Below are positions 42,064 through 50,153 of a stretch of DNA of 64,000 nucleotides, piece by piece. Location of the stretch: NCBI RefSeq assembly GCF_000725885.1, contig NZ_JODR01000019.1, forward strand, positions 62,001 through 126,000, given 5' to 3'. The DNA is from Streptomyces albus subsp. albus (GTDB taxonomy: Bacteria; Actinomycetota; Actinomycetes; Streptomycetales; Streptomycetaceae). The first letter of the stretch is position 1. Every line of letters begins with the position of its first letter. Below the pieces are notes generated by a model. The model was not told where the DNA came from and did not search any database. It worked only from the letters and a program-made list of their open reading frames with translations. The position numbers and the translations under genes were made by a program.

Positions 42064-42585
42064 TCAGCTCAGCTGGGCGACACCGGTGGCGAACGAGGTG
42101 TCGCAGACCGGCCGGGAGAAGCTCTGCGCCCGCTGCGGCCCGTACTTGTGCACGGCGGCCTTGCCGAGCGCCCGCGCGATCGAGGCGCAGTGCCGGGCCA
42201 GCGACGGCTTACGGGTGATCGCGCGCTGGAGACCGGTGAGCGCCGCACCCGGGTCCTTCTCCTGCAACTCCGCGATCAGACGGTCGCGCAGCGAGTCCTG
42301 AGGGGCCTGCTGGGCGGTCGCCGTGCCGGGCGTACCCGGCGTGACCGGGGCACCGGACGAGGCGGGCGTCGAGGCACCGGACGAAGAGGCATCGGACGAA
42401 GAGGCGTCCGGCGAGGCCGCGTCCGGGGTCGATGCGGAGGCGTCGCGCGCGGAGGCGGTGAGGACCTGCGAGTCCGCGGGCGAGTCCCACGGGACGCGGG
42501 TGACGGCGAGAGTCCCGGACAGAACGAGCACGACCGGGAGTACGAGGGCGAGGGATCGGCCGATACGGCGGGCTGCGTGGTTCAC
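42064..42585 (-). CDS. Exported protein with two conserved Cys
   Basis: 173 residues. One N-terminal membrane/signal segment (LALVLPVVLVLSGTLAV), a Ser/Asp/Ala linker built of repeated DASSS and GAS units (about 45-90), then a small helical domain (QDSLRDRLIAELQEKDPGAA; LARHCASIARALGKAAVHKY; SRPVCDTSF). The two Cys could form a disulfide outside the cell. I do not recognise a named family. GTG start at 42585. Confidence 0.75.
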   Translation of the reverse strand: MNHAARRIGRSLALVLPVVLVLSGTLAVTRVPWDSPADSQVLTASARDASASTPDAASPDASSSDASSSGASTPASSGAPVTPGTPGTATAQQAPQDSLRDRLIAELQEKDPGAALTGLQRAITRKPSLARHCASIARALGKAAVHKYGPQRAQSFSRPVCDTSFATGVAQLS

Positions 42586-42802
42586 GCCCGAGATGGTAGC
42601 GAGTGGTAGTGATATGGCGACATTTTGTCACCACTTCGAGGGACCGAAGAGGAGTGTTGTTCGAGCGATGTCCCCCTCAAGGGGGGCTCTCTTGCTCTCC
42701 CGAGGCCGCGTCCGGGGCCGTTCCCGGTCCCGGTTCGGCACAAGTGGCACAAGTCCCGATCAGCGGCACAAGCCCCAGGAGGGACAAGGGGAACAGGCAG
42801 AA

Positions 42803-42841
42803 GAGGGCCGTGAACGGGTGGGAAACCCGCTCACGGCCCTC
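42803..42841. terminator. Hairpin terminator of msiK
   Basis: GAGGGCCGTGA / TCACGGCCCTC (11 bp), then an A-C mismatch and CGGGT/ACCCG, loop GGGAA. It is located 21 bp after the msiK stop. Confidence 0.88.
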
Positions 42842-42861
42842 CAACTCATCGGGACCGACGG

Positions 42862-43992
<1,131 letters not shown>

Positions 43993-44053
43993 GTTCTCTT
44001 CTCCTTCACCGGCAGGTACGTGCCGGACGATCCGTGGTAAAGGCGGAGGTGTA

Positions 44054-44068
44054 GTCCACTGCGTGGAC
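44054..44068. promoter_or_regulatory. Inverted repeat upstream of msiK
   Basis: GTCCAC (44054-44059) and GTGGAC (44063-44068) around TGC, about 60 bp upstream of the msiK start. A plausible operator of a carbohydrate regulator; it resembles the outer half-sites of DasR-type elements but lacks their central TCTAGA. Confidence 0.4.
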
Positions 44069-44170
44069 CTGGCGAGACGCTAGCCTCTGATCCAGCTTTT
44101 GTCAGTAGTCCGACCGGCCCGATCCCCTCCGGGTACACTGCACGAGCGACGCCGCACACCCCGCGGCGAC

Positions 44171-44244
44171 GCCGCCTTAGCTCAGCTGGTTAGAGCATCT
44201 GTCTTGTAAACAGAAGGTCGTCGGTTCGAATCCGACAGGCGGCT
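44171..44244 (+). tRNA. tRNA-Thr (UGU anticodon)
   Basis: Cloverleaf: acceptor GCCGCCT / AGGCGGC, D arm GCTC..GAGC, anticodon stem TCTGT/ACAGA with loop CTTGTAA (anticodon TGT), T arm GTCGG-TTCGAAT-CCGAC, discriminator T. 74 bases, CCA not encoded. A variable patch follows downstream, but I see no attachment-site duplicate of the tRNA 3' end. Confidence 0.95.
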
Positions 44245-44252
44245 CCGCAGGT

Positions 44253-44288
44253 CAGAGGCCCCGCACCGGGTTTGGTACGGGGCCTCTG
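44253..44288 (+). terminator. Terminator of tRNA-Thr
   Basis: CAGAGGCCCCG / CGGGGCCTCTG (11 bp), prolonged after one mismatch by ACC/GGT, nine bases after the tRNA. Confidence 0.85.
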
Positions 44289-44745
44289 TGGTGCCTCGCG
44301 TGCAGTGGTGGAGCACACGATGATCGCCGGGGGCAGTTCCGAAGCTTGCTGCACTGGGGCCGAGCCCTCGGCGCGCCTCGCAGAATGCGCTGCGCCACCT
44401 CGGGCGCCTCGGGAACGGCGAGGACTTCCTCGATGGTGTGTCGGGAGTTCCGGGACGGGATGGCCCCCAAATGCCGGCTTCCTTGGTGCGTACGGCGAAG
44501 GCGCGGCTCGGGTTGTCGGACTCGATCGGGTTTCCGTAGCGAGCGGTGGAGGCCGGCCCGTGCAGGCCCTCCACAGCTCACCGGCCGCTTTCGCTCTGTG
44601 CTCTGCTGACGATGCCGCTGAGCGCGGCCGTGCAGAAGACCAGAAGTGGGGAGGGAGGTCCGGGGCCTCTGTTTTCGTTCCAGCGGTGGAGGACCTCGTC
44701 CACTGGCCTGGAGTTGGTGGCCGCCCTGTTGCCCCTGCCCCACCG
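44289..44745. other. Gene-poor stretch with possible old coding debris
   Basis: No frame has a credible start, ribosome site and composition. Minus-strand fragments such as NPIESDNPSRAFAVRTKEAG and SRNSRHTIEEVLAVPEAPEV look protein-like but lie in different frames, suggesting a decayed gene. I cannot name it. Confidence 0.35.
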
Positions 44746-45270
44746 ATGGGACGCTCGATCATGGACAACACTGGCTGCGGGCGGGTCGCCAAGCCGTCGA
44801 AGGTGCGCAAGATCCTCGGGTACACGCCCGAGGTGCGCGAGGTGCGACAGGCAGAGGACGAGGTCAACCGGATGTCGTCCCGGCTGCTGGATGCCATGGG
44901 CATCTCTGGCATCCCAAGTGACCTTCCTGCCGCTGCCGGACCATGTGATGCCGTCGACCCGGACTTCACCACCTACTACACCGTGGACCATCCCTGGGCG
45001 CTGTGGGAGGCGGACGCGGACGATTTCGACACCGCCATGGAGAACCTGCGCTCTCGACTTCCCGGCCTGGGTTGGCGCATCACCAAAGACGGGCCCCAAC
45101 ACAGTATGTTCCGCAATCCGGAGATCAAGGCGGTACACATTTCCTCCGGGCATCACGTGGCCATCAGGGCGCTGAAGAAACGCTCAGGTGACCTCAAGCC
45201 GCAGATCAGCGTCACCCTCGTTTCGCCCTGCTACAAGGCCCCGGAAGGCAGCGACCCCTCCCGCGCCTGA
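44746..45270 (+). CDS. Probable lipoprotein with damaged signal peptide
   Basis: 174 residues from ATG 44746 (ATG 44761 is an alternative). The body looks genuine: KVRKILGYTPEVREVRQAED, FTTYYTVDHPWALWEADADD, LGWRITKDGPQHSMFRNPE, HHVAIRALKKRSGDLKPQIS. Near the start stands TGCGRVAKPSK, which resembles a lipobox and the first mature residues, but the hydrophobic helix that should precede it is missing, leaving only MGRSIMDN. A deletion in the signal peptide would explain this. Function unknown. Confidence 0.5.
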   Translation: MGRSIMDNTGCGRVAKPSKVRKILGYTPEVREVRQAEDEVNRMSSRLLDAMGISGIPSDLPAAAGPCDAVDPDFTTYYTVDHPWALWEADADDFDTAMENLRSRLPGLGWRITKDGPQHSMFRNPEIKAVHISSGHHVAIRALKKRSGDLKPQISVTLVSPCYKAPEGSDPSRA

Positions 45271-45468
45271 CAGCAGCCACCATGCGATGACAGGTGCGGT
45301 GACGCTCCCCATCGACAACCACGACGAGGCATGTCGGGGAGCGAGACCGAGAGCGGTGGCATCAACCACGAGGCCGGGCGTGAAGGCCTCGTCGAATCGC
45401 TCGTAGGCGTCGGCGTCACTCAGGTGATCATGGAGCGCGATCTCATGAATTGCGCGATCGTCGGTGGT
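45184..45468 (-). pseudogene. Remnant of an unidentified gene
   Basis: On the minus strand a 94-codon open stretch begins right after a TGA with TTDDRAIHEIALHDHLSDAD then AYERFDEAFTPGLVVDATAL, which has the composition of a real protein start, and degrades into hydrophobic low-quality sequence before stopping at 45184. It has no ATG/GTG at its beginning and overlaps the lipoprotein-like gene on the other strand. Probably a broken gene; the family is not recognised. Confidence 0.35.
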
Positions 45469-45715
45469 TCAGCTCATCACGAGCCCCGGACATAGGAGCG
45501 GTCGGCACGGCGCAGGCCGTGCCGGTCGAGGCGCGGCCGAGCCGCCCCGGGCTTCGGCATGTCTTCGGCGATGTTCATGGCGCTTTCACTCCGCAGGCAT
45601 ACGTGTCTAGGTGCGTGCGTGCGGGCCGGTCGGTAGGTTGTGGGGCGGTTCCACGGTTTTTCGGGGAGGGGATGTGTTCAGCGCTTCGGGGGCTCCGTCA
45701 TCGCCTGGAAGGCTG

Positions 45716-45922
45716 ATGGTTCACCCAGCGTGCCTCTTCGTCGTCGGGGCCATTTTCGCTTTGAACATCAGGGGAGCGGCCGACTACGTGTACCTCCGCA
45801 TCGAGCGGCATGTGACCTGGACGGGTGGCGGTATCGGGCCCGGGACACTGTGGATCTTCGGCTCGGTGTTCTTCGCGTTCGGAGTGATTGCCATAGCAGT
45901 TGAGGGGGTGGCTCGGCTGTGA
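45716..45922 (+). CDS. Small two-helix membrane protein
   Basis: 68 residues with two membrane helices (ACLFVVGAIFALNI; LWIFGSVFFAFGVIAIAV) and a short loop YVYLRIERHVTWTGGGIG. ATG 45716 follows GGAAGG; GTG 45674 after GGGGAGGGG would give an 82-residue form. I do not recognise it. The preceding 45271-45715 stretch otherwise has no gene on the plus strand. Confidence 0.6.
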   Translation: MVHPACLFVVGAIFALNIRGAADYVYLRIERHVTWTGGGIGPGTLWIFGSVFFAFGVIAIAVEGVARL

Positions 45923-45977
45923 GCCGACTCCTGTTGCCTTCCGGCCGTTCCGCAGTGGTCTGCGGCACCGGCCGGGC

Positions 45978-46478
45978 TCAGTTGTAGGTCCAGCGCCAAG
46001 CGTTCGCGCTGTAGGCGCATTTGATTGTTCTGCCGCTCGCTGTGGACGTGGTCGCTCCGTGGTCGCTGTTGCGGCAGAACTGGCCTGCTGAGTAGCAGTT
46101 GCCCGAGCTGGAGACGATGGAGCAGGTGCCGGAGCCGGTCCCGGTGCTGTCCGTGCTGTCGGCGTCCGCGTTGGTGTCGGTGCCCGTGTCCGGGGCCTCG
46201 GGGGTGGCGGTCTTGGTGACGGTGACCGTGGGGGCGGGCTTCGGGGTGGGCTTGACGGTCTTGGTGACGGTCGGGCCGGGCTTGGGTGTGGCCGTGACGG
46301 TGGCGGCCGGCTTGGCTTCGGCGGCGGGCTGTTGCCCGTCGTCGCCCGCGGTGCCTATGAGGACTCCCGCCAGGAACAGTGCCGAGCCGCCGACCCACAC
46401 CAGGGCGCGCTTGTGGAGCGGGCGGGTGTGCGGGTGAGGCGGTACGGGCGGTATGGGAGCAGTACGCGGATCGGTCAT
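45978..46478 (-). CDS. Membrane-anchored exported protein with Cys-rich C-terminal domain
   Basis: 166 residues. One membrane helix (ALVWVGGSALFLAGVLIG, about residues 25-42), a long Thr/Pro/Lys linker with repeated VT(K/A)T and PKPxPTVT units, and a C-terminal ~45-residue domain with four Cys (GTCSIVSSSGNCYSAGQFCR; HGATTSTASGRTIKCAYS; ending WRWTYN). The layout suggests a domain displayed outside the membrane on a stalk. The ATG at 46478 follows GGGGGGACGAG. Confidence 0.75.
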   Translation of the reverse strand: MTDPRTAPIPPVPPHPHTRPLHKRALVWVGGSALFLAGVLIGTAGDDGQQPAAEAKPAATVTATPKPGPTVTKTVKPTPKPAPTVTVTKTATPEAPDTGTDTNADADSTDSTGTGSGTCSIVSSSGNCYSAGQFCRNSDHGATTSTASGRTIKCAYSANAWRWTYN

Positions 46479-46675
46479 CTCGTCCCCCCAGTGGTTTTCG
46501 GGTGGAGTGACCGTAGTGCCGGGGAGGGTGAGAAGTGAAGGATGTGTGAGAGGGGTGATCCTTCTGTGACCGATTCGGGGGTGGGGGCGGGCGGCGGGGC
46601 GCATCCGTGGGTCGGTCGGTTCGGTATGCGGCGGTGGTGCGCCCCGCCCCCGGGGCATGCGTTACTGAGGTGCCG

Positions 46676-46864
46676 TCAGGCCCATGCGGTCAGGAGGATG
46701 AGTGCTTGCGGCGGGCTCATCCAGGAGTCCGGCCGGTCACCGCATCCGACATCCTCGTTGTTCTCCTTCTTCTTGAGGAAGGTGAGGAGTTGGACGACGG
46801 CGGCGACCAGGGCGGCGAGGCCGCCGAAGAAAGTGCCCAGGGCTTCAAGAAGTTGGAGGAACAT
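46676..46864 (-). CDS. Small hydrophobic peptide
   Basis: 62 residues. The first ~35 form one strongly hydrophobic helix with a basic end (LGTFFGGLAALVAAVVQLLT then FLKKKENNED); the rest is short and polar with two Cys-Gly (VGCGD) and a hydrophobic last ten residues. GGAGG stands eight bases before the ATG. It could be a membrane-active peptide, a toxin of a small toxin system, or a small membrane subunit. Family not recognised; local GC is lower than the average. Confidence 0.55.
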   Translation of the reverse strand: MFLQLLEALGTFFGGLAALVAAVVQLLTFLKKKENNEDVGCGDRPDSWMSPPQALILLTAWA

Positions 46865-46908
46865 GGCGCTCGCCTCCCGCGCGCGGGCCGGGCGCGCATT
46901 CTGGTGAT

Positions 46909-47043
46909 TCACACGGACAGGAAACGAATTCCTGGGGTGGAGAAGGTGAAGGAACCGGCCTTTCCGGCAGCTTCTCGCCACTGGTGGATTTCGCGGCTCT
47001 GCGGGGGACGCTCTGCGGCCCGGCCGCGCATGGTGATCGACAC
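46909..47043 (-). CDS. Short basic peptide upstream of the hydrophobic peptide
   Basis: 44 residues from GTG 47043, with AGGAGG six bases before it, a near-ideal ribosome site. Sequence is basic and polar (MRGRAAERPPQSREIHQWRE then GKAGSFTFSTPGIRFL). It ends 44 bp before the hydrophobic peptide gene, so the two may form one transcript. Unknown function. Confidence 0.45.
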   Translation of the reverse strand: MSITMRGRAAERPPQSREIHQWREAAGKAGSFTFSTPGIRFLSV

Positions 47044-47075
47044 GGTTTCCCTCCTCTCCTTCTCTCCGTGGAAGA

Positions 47076-47097
47076 ACCCCTTCTCGACGGAAGGGGT
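47076..47097. promoter_or_regulatory. Hairpin in the leader of the small-peptide pair
   Basis: ACCCCTTC / GAAGGGGT, 8 bp, six-base loop. On the minus strand it lies about 33 bases before the GTG of the 44-residue peptide, inside the likely leader; on the plus strand it is followed by GATTTTC and could act as a terminator. Confidence 0.45.
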
Positions 47098-47301
47098 GAT
47101 TTTCTGAGTGTAGTGGCGCTGTGGCGCCTCGTACAGAGTCGCTTCGGTTCGGGCGTCGTGTTCCGGCCATTCTTCCGGGAGTTCGCGCGGGGGCGTCGGA
47201 AACGGGTGCGGGGTGTGAGGTGCCCTCTTCCGTACGGGAAATGCCGGAGCGGGGCGCCCCGTCGCCGCGGCCGTCCTACGCTCGGGGAGGAGGTGGGCGC
47301 G

Positions 47302-47352
47302 GTGAGTGATCGGCAATGGTGCGGCGTCCGGGCCGAGGCGGGTGGCCGATGA
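47302..47352 (+). CDS. 16-codon leader ORF coupled to the zinc-ribbon gene
   Basis: GTG 47302 has GGAGGAGG eight bases upstream. Sixteen codons (SDRQWCGVRAEAGGR after the start) end in TGA that overlaps the ATG of the next gene as ATGA. A strong ribosome site for so short a frame suggests it delivers ribosomes to the next gene. Confidence 0.4.
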   Translation: MSDRQWCGVRAEAGGR

Positions 47353-47579
47353 GTTGTCCGGGCCCGCATCAGGGGTGCCGGGGGTGCGGGGGCACCGGTC
47401 TCGTCCATGGTGTTGCCGTGTATGTGTCGGACCACGGGGTCGGCGAGGACGTGTCCGCGCCCCATGGTTGCCGGCACTGCCGGGGGCGCGGCTTCTCCTG
47501 CCAGGCGTCGCCCCGCTGCCAGGGCAAGCACGAGCCCGGCACCCCCATGATCCGGCCGGACCAGCGCCCGCCCGGATGA
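47349..47579 (+). CDS. DnaJ-type zinc-ribbon-like small protein
   Basis: 76 residues with two CxxCxGxG motifs: GCRGCGGTGLVHG near residue 9 and GCRHCRGRGFSC near 47, plus further Cys (SCPGPHQGC; RCQGKH). This is the pattern of the DnaJ zinc-binding domain, but there is no J domain, so it is a stand-alone zinc-ribbon protein. Start ATG overlaps the leader ORF stop. The C-terminus runs into a short direct repeat of CCGCCCGGATGA units. Confidence 0.6.
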   Translation: MSCPGPHQGCRGCGGTGLVHGVAVYVSDHGVGEDVSAPHGCRHCRGRGFSCQASPRCQGKHEPGTPMIRPDQRPPG

Positions 47580-47715
47580 GCCCCGCCCGGATGATCCCCG
47601 CCCGGGTGACGGGCCCCCGGATGAGGGGCGCCGTCCACCGGGGATCAAGCGGGGGCTTCCTGCGGGGGCGGCGCCGGTGGTGCCGTGCGGTGGGGCCGGG
47701 TCGTAGGGTTCCGGC

Positions 47716-47952
47716 ATGGTGAAGGCGATCGTCCGCGAGTGGAGCGAAGAGGAAGGGTGGGGCGTGCTCGATTGCCCCGAGACCCCCGGGGGCTGCTTCG
47801 CGCACTACTCCGACGTCCGGATGGAAGGCTTCCGCACCCTGTCGCCCGGCCAGCGCGTGGATCTCACCTGGGAGGCACCCGGGTTCGAGCAGGACGGGTA
47901 CCGCTACCGGGCGGTGAGCGTCGTGCCGCAGGGAGCGCCCCCGTCCGGCTGA
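47716..47952 (+). CDS. Cold-shock domain-like protein
   Basis: 78 residues. OB-fold with the usual spacing: VKAIVREWSEEEGWGVLDCP, GGCFAHYSDVRMEGFRTL, GQRVDLTWEAPGFEQDGYRY. RNP-like aromatic residues are partly kept (GWGVL, CFAHYSDV) and differ from the standard GYGFI / VFVHFS, so it is a divergent member that probably binds RNA or single-stranded DNA. Ribosome site weak. Confidence 0.8.
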   Translation: MVKAIVREWSEEEGWGVLDCPETPGGCFAHYSDVRMEGFRTLSPGQRVDLTWEAPGFEQDGYRYRAVSVVPQGAPPSG

Positions 47953-48004
47953 CGCCCGGGGAGGGGCTCACGCCCCGGGGAGAGGCTGACGCCCCGGGGA
48001 GCGG

Positions 48005-48032
48005 CCGGTATCGGCCTAGCGGCCGATGCCGG
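48005..48032. terminator. Hairpin between convergent genes
   Basis: CCGGTATCGGCC / GGCCGATGCCGG, 12 bp with one G-U pair, loop TAGC. Directly upstream on the plus strand lie three copies of a CTGACGCCCCGGGGA-like unit. Confidence 0.65.
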
Positions 48033-48108
48033 CTCAGCGGCTGATGCCCGTCGAGGGGCGGCGGAGGGCGAAGGGGCGGCGGAGAGGGGGCCGCGAAGGT
48101 GTGGGCGG

Positions 48109-48900
48109 TCACGTGCCGTTGCGCTGTTGGGCGGCGTTGAACTCCTGCACCCATTTCTCGTGCTGCTGGTAGTCCGCGGTGAAGCGGGTGTCGCCCGGTT
48201 TCACGGTGACGAAGTAGAGCCAGTCGCCCTCGGCGGGGGAGAGGGCGGCCTTGAGGGCTTCCGGGCCGGGGTTGCAGATGGGGGTCGGGGGGAGGCCCTT
48301 GTGGAGGTAGGTGTTGTAGGGGGAGGCGAGGCGCGTGTCGGCGTATGTGGTGCGGAGTGTGGAGCGGCCGAGCGCGTAGTTGATCGTGGAGTCCATCTGG
48401 AGCGGCATGTCGCGCTTCATGCGGTTGTCGATGACGCGGACGACCTTCTTCATGTCCTCGAAGGTGTCGGCCTCTGCCTGGGCGATGCTGGCGATGATCA
48501 GCGTCTTCTCGTCGTGCACACCGGCGGCCGACTGCCGTTCCCGCGCGGTGTCGGTCATGAGGGTGACCAGTGACGTCGGTGTCGTCGAGGACCGGACGGG
48601 ATAGGTCGCCGGGTACAGATGGCCCTCCAGGTTGCCCTTGGCCGCGGCCGGCAGCTTGAGCTTGCCCCGGCGGGCGGCGCGCTCGGCGGCCTTCTCCGTG
48701 GTGCCCTCGGGGACGGAGAGGGCCTTGTCGGCCGCGGCGTACACCTGTGAGGCGCGCCATCCCTCGGGGACGACGAAGGAGGTGACGGACCGCTCCTGCT
48801 GGTACTGGCGGAACAGGACGACGGCCGCCGTGACGGCCAGCGCGCACAGTACGGCCACTATGGCGAGCCGGCGTGTCCGCTTTCCGGTCGTGGTGGTCAT
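48109..48900 (-). CDS. MltG-like endolytic transglycosylase (YceG family)
   Basis: 263 residues. One N-terminal membrane helix (LAIVAVLCALAVTAAVVLF), then the YceG layout: VTSFVVPEGWRASQVYAAAD, LEGHLYPATYPV, LIIASIAQAEADTFEDMKKV (with the likely catalytic Glu), NRMKRDMPLQMDSTINYALG, SPYNTYLHKGLPPTPICNPG and YFVTVKPGDTRF. MltG cuts nascent peptidoglycan. It is shorter than the main MltG beside the ruv/aro genes, so probably a second, specialised copy. Start ATG 48900; the frame runs open far upstream as an antisense artefact. Confidence 0.85.
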   Translation of the reverse strand: MTTTTGKRTRRLAIVAVLCALAVTAAVVLFRQYQQERSVTSFVVPEGWRASQVYAAADKALSVPEGTTEKAAERAARRGKLKLPAAAKGNLEGHLYPATYPVRSSTTPTSLVTLMTDTARERQSAAGVHDEKTLIIASIAQAEADTFEDMKKVVRVIDNRMKRDMPLQMDSTINYALGRSTLRTTYADTRLASPYNTYLHKGLPPTPICNPGPEALKAALSPAEGDWLYFVTVKPGDTRFTADYQQHEKWVQEFNAAQQRNGT

Positions 48901-49380
48901 ACCGGAAACGCTAGGACAGTGGCATGCGGAGTGGGGCGGGACGGTACGGAGACCGTCCGACATGGTGAGTGCGCTCCGAGTGACCCGCCGGACCGCACCC
49001 GGGTGTGCAAGGGCCGGACGGTAACGGAACTGTTCCGGCGGTCGGGCGCTCACCGGCCGTCGCCGTGATCCGTGACGGGCGGCGGAGAACCGGCGGGGCG
49101 GCGAGCGGGACGCCCGCACGGTGACGCGGTGCTCCGTACGGCTCTGACCGCCTCGTTCCGGGGCGGACGGCGGCTGCGGGGCCGGGTGCGCACCGTCGGG
49201 CCGCGTCCGGGGCGTGGGGGCTCGGGTGCGGCGGTGGGAGCGGCCGTGCCGTCCGTTCGCCTGTAACAGGCGTGTAAGAGCGGCGGCTCGGCGTGAACAC
49301 CACGCGGGGCGGGCGGATCGAACGTGTCGGAAACGCTCACCCGTGCCGCGCAGCCGGCACCGACCGCGAAGGAAGAAACG
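48901..49380. other. 480-bp intergenic region
   Basis: Divergent promoters of the MltG-like and DUF4232 genes must lie here. I see a CGGAAC-T-GTTCCG palindrome at 49025-49037 and a CGCCTGT-A-ACAGGCG palindrome at 49258-49272, and no gene. Confidence 0.5.
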
Positions 49381-50079
49381 ATGCGCGCCAAGAAGATGAC
49401 CCTCGCCGCTCTGGCCCTCGCCGCCGGTCTCTCGCTCACCGCCTGCCAGGGCAACGACGACTCCGCCGCCGGCTCGAACTCCTCCGCCGCCTCGTCCTCG
49501 GGCGGCGGTTCCTCCTCGTCCTCGGCGGGCACCTCCGGCGGCGGCTCCTCCGAGGAGAGCGGCACGAGCACCGGCGGCGGCAGCGGCACCGGCGGCACCG
49601 GCGGCAGCGGCACCGGCGGCACGAAGGCGGCGGGCTCGACGGAGGCCGCTCCCGGCAGCGGCGGCGGGAAGATCACCACCGGTGACTGCAAGACCAAGAA
49701 CCTGGAATTCAGCTCGTCCCACGGCATGGGCGAGGGCGATCTGATCGTCACCCTCAAGAACGTCGGCGGGGACGCCTGCTCGCTCAAGGGCTTCCCCGGC
49801 GTGGACCTGCGGTCGCAGGACGCCGGCCGGCCCCTGAGCGCCAAGCGCAGCGACCTGGCGGCGCCGGCCGTCTCCCTCCAGAACGGTGAGGAGACCCGCT
49901 TCACCCTGCACTACCCGCCGAACAACACCGGCGGCACCGGCGCGTACGTCAGCAGCATGGTCGTCACCCCGCCCAACGAGACCCACTCCAAGAGCCTGCC
50001 GGTCAGCATCAGCCTCCCGGTCGAGGTCGGCGCCGACCAGAAGGTCGTGGTGGACCCGGTCGGCACCGGCAAGCAGTGA
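49381..50079 (+). CDS. DUF4232 domain-containing lipoprotein
   Basis: 232 residues. Type II signal peptide with lipobox LTAC-Q (residue about 21), a ~75-residue Ser/Gly/Thr linker, then the DUF4232 beta domain: GEGDLIVTLKNVGGDACSLK, GFPGVDLRSQDAGRPLSAKR, TLHYPPNNTGGTGAY and SLPVEVGADQKVVVDPVGTG. Function unknown; surface-exposed. ATG 49381 has GAAGGAAG in front; an in-frame GTG at 49324 adds no signal-peptide logic. Confidence 0.88.
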   Translation: MRAKKMTLAALALAAGLSLTACQGNDDSAAGSNSSAASSSGGGSSSSSAGTSGGGSSEESGTSTGGGSGTGGTGGSGTGGTKAAGSTEAAPGSGGGKITTGDCKTKNLEFSSSHGMGEGDLIVTLKNVGGDACSLKGFPGVDLRSQDAGRPLSAKRSDLAAPAVSLQNGEETRFTLHYPPNNTGGTGAYVSSMVVTPPNETHSKSLPVSISLPVEVGADQKVVVDPVGTGKQ

Positions 50080-50153
50080 GGCCGCCCGTGCGGTGCGACG
50101 GGCGAGCCCCGTGGCGCGGCGCCCCCCTCACGCCTCCGGGGCGGTCCGGCCGG

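Noticed and set aside
44171..44244. tRNA-Thr as integration site of a mobile element
   Set aside because: Downstream sequence is irregular, but no integrase and no repeat of the tRNA 3' end could be seen within the window.
45611..45715. Longer N-terminus for the small two-helix membrane protein
   Set aside because: The added residues are low in coding character; ATG 45716 has a ribosome site and starts just before the first helix, though GTG 45674 remains possible.
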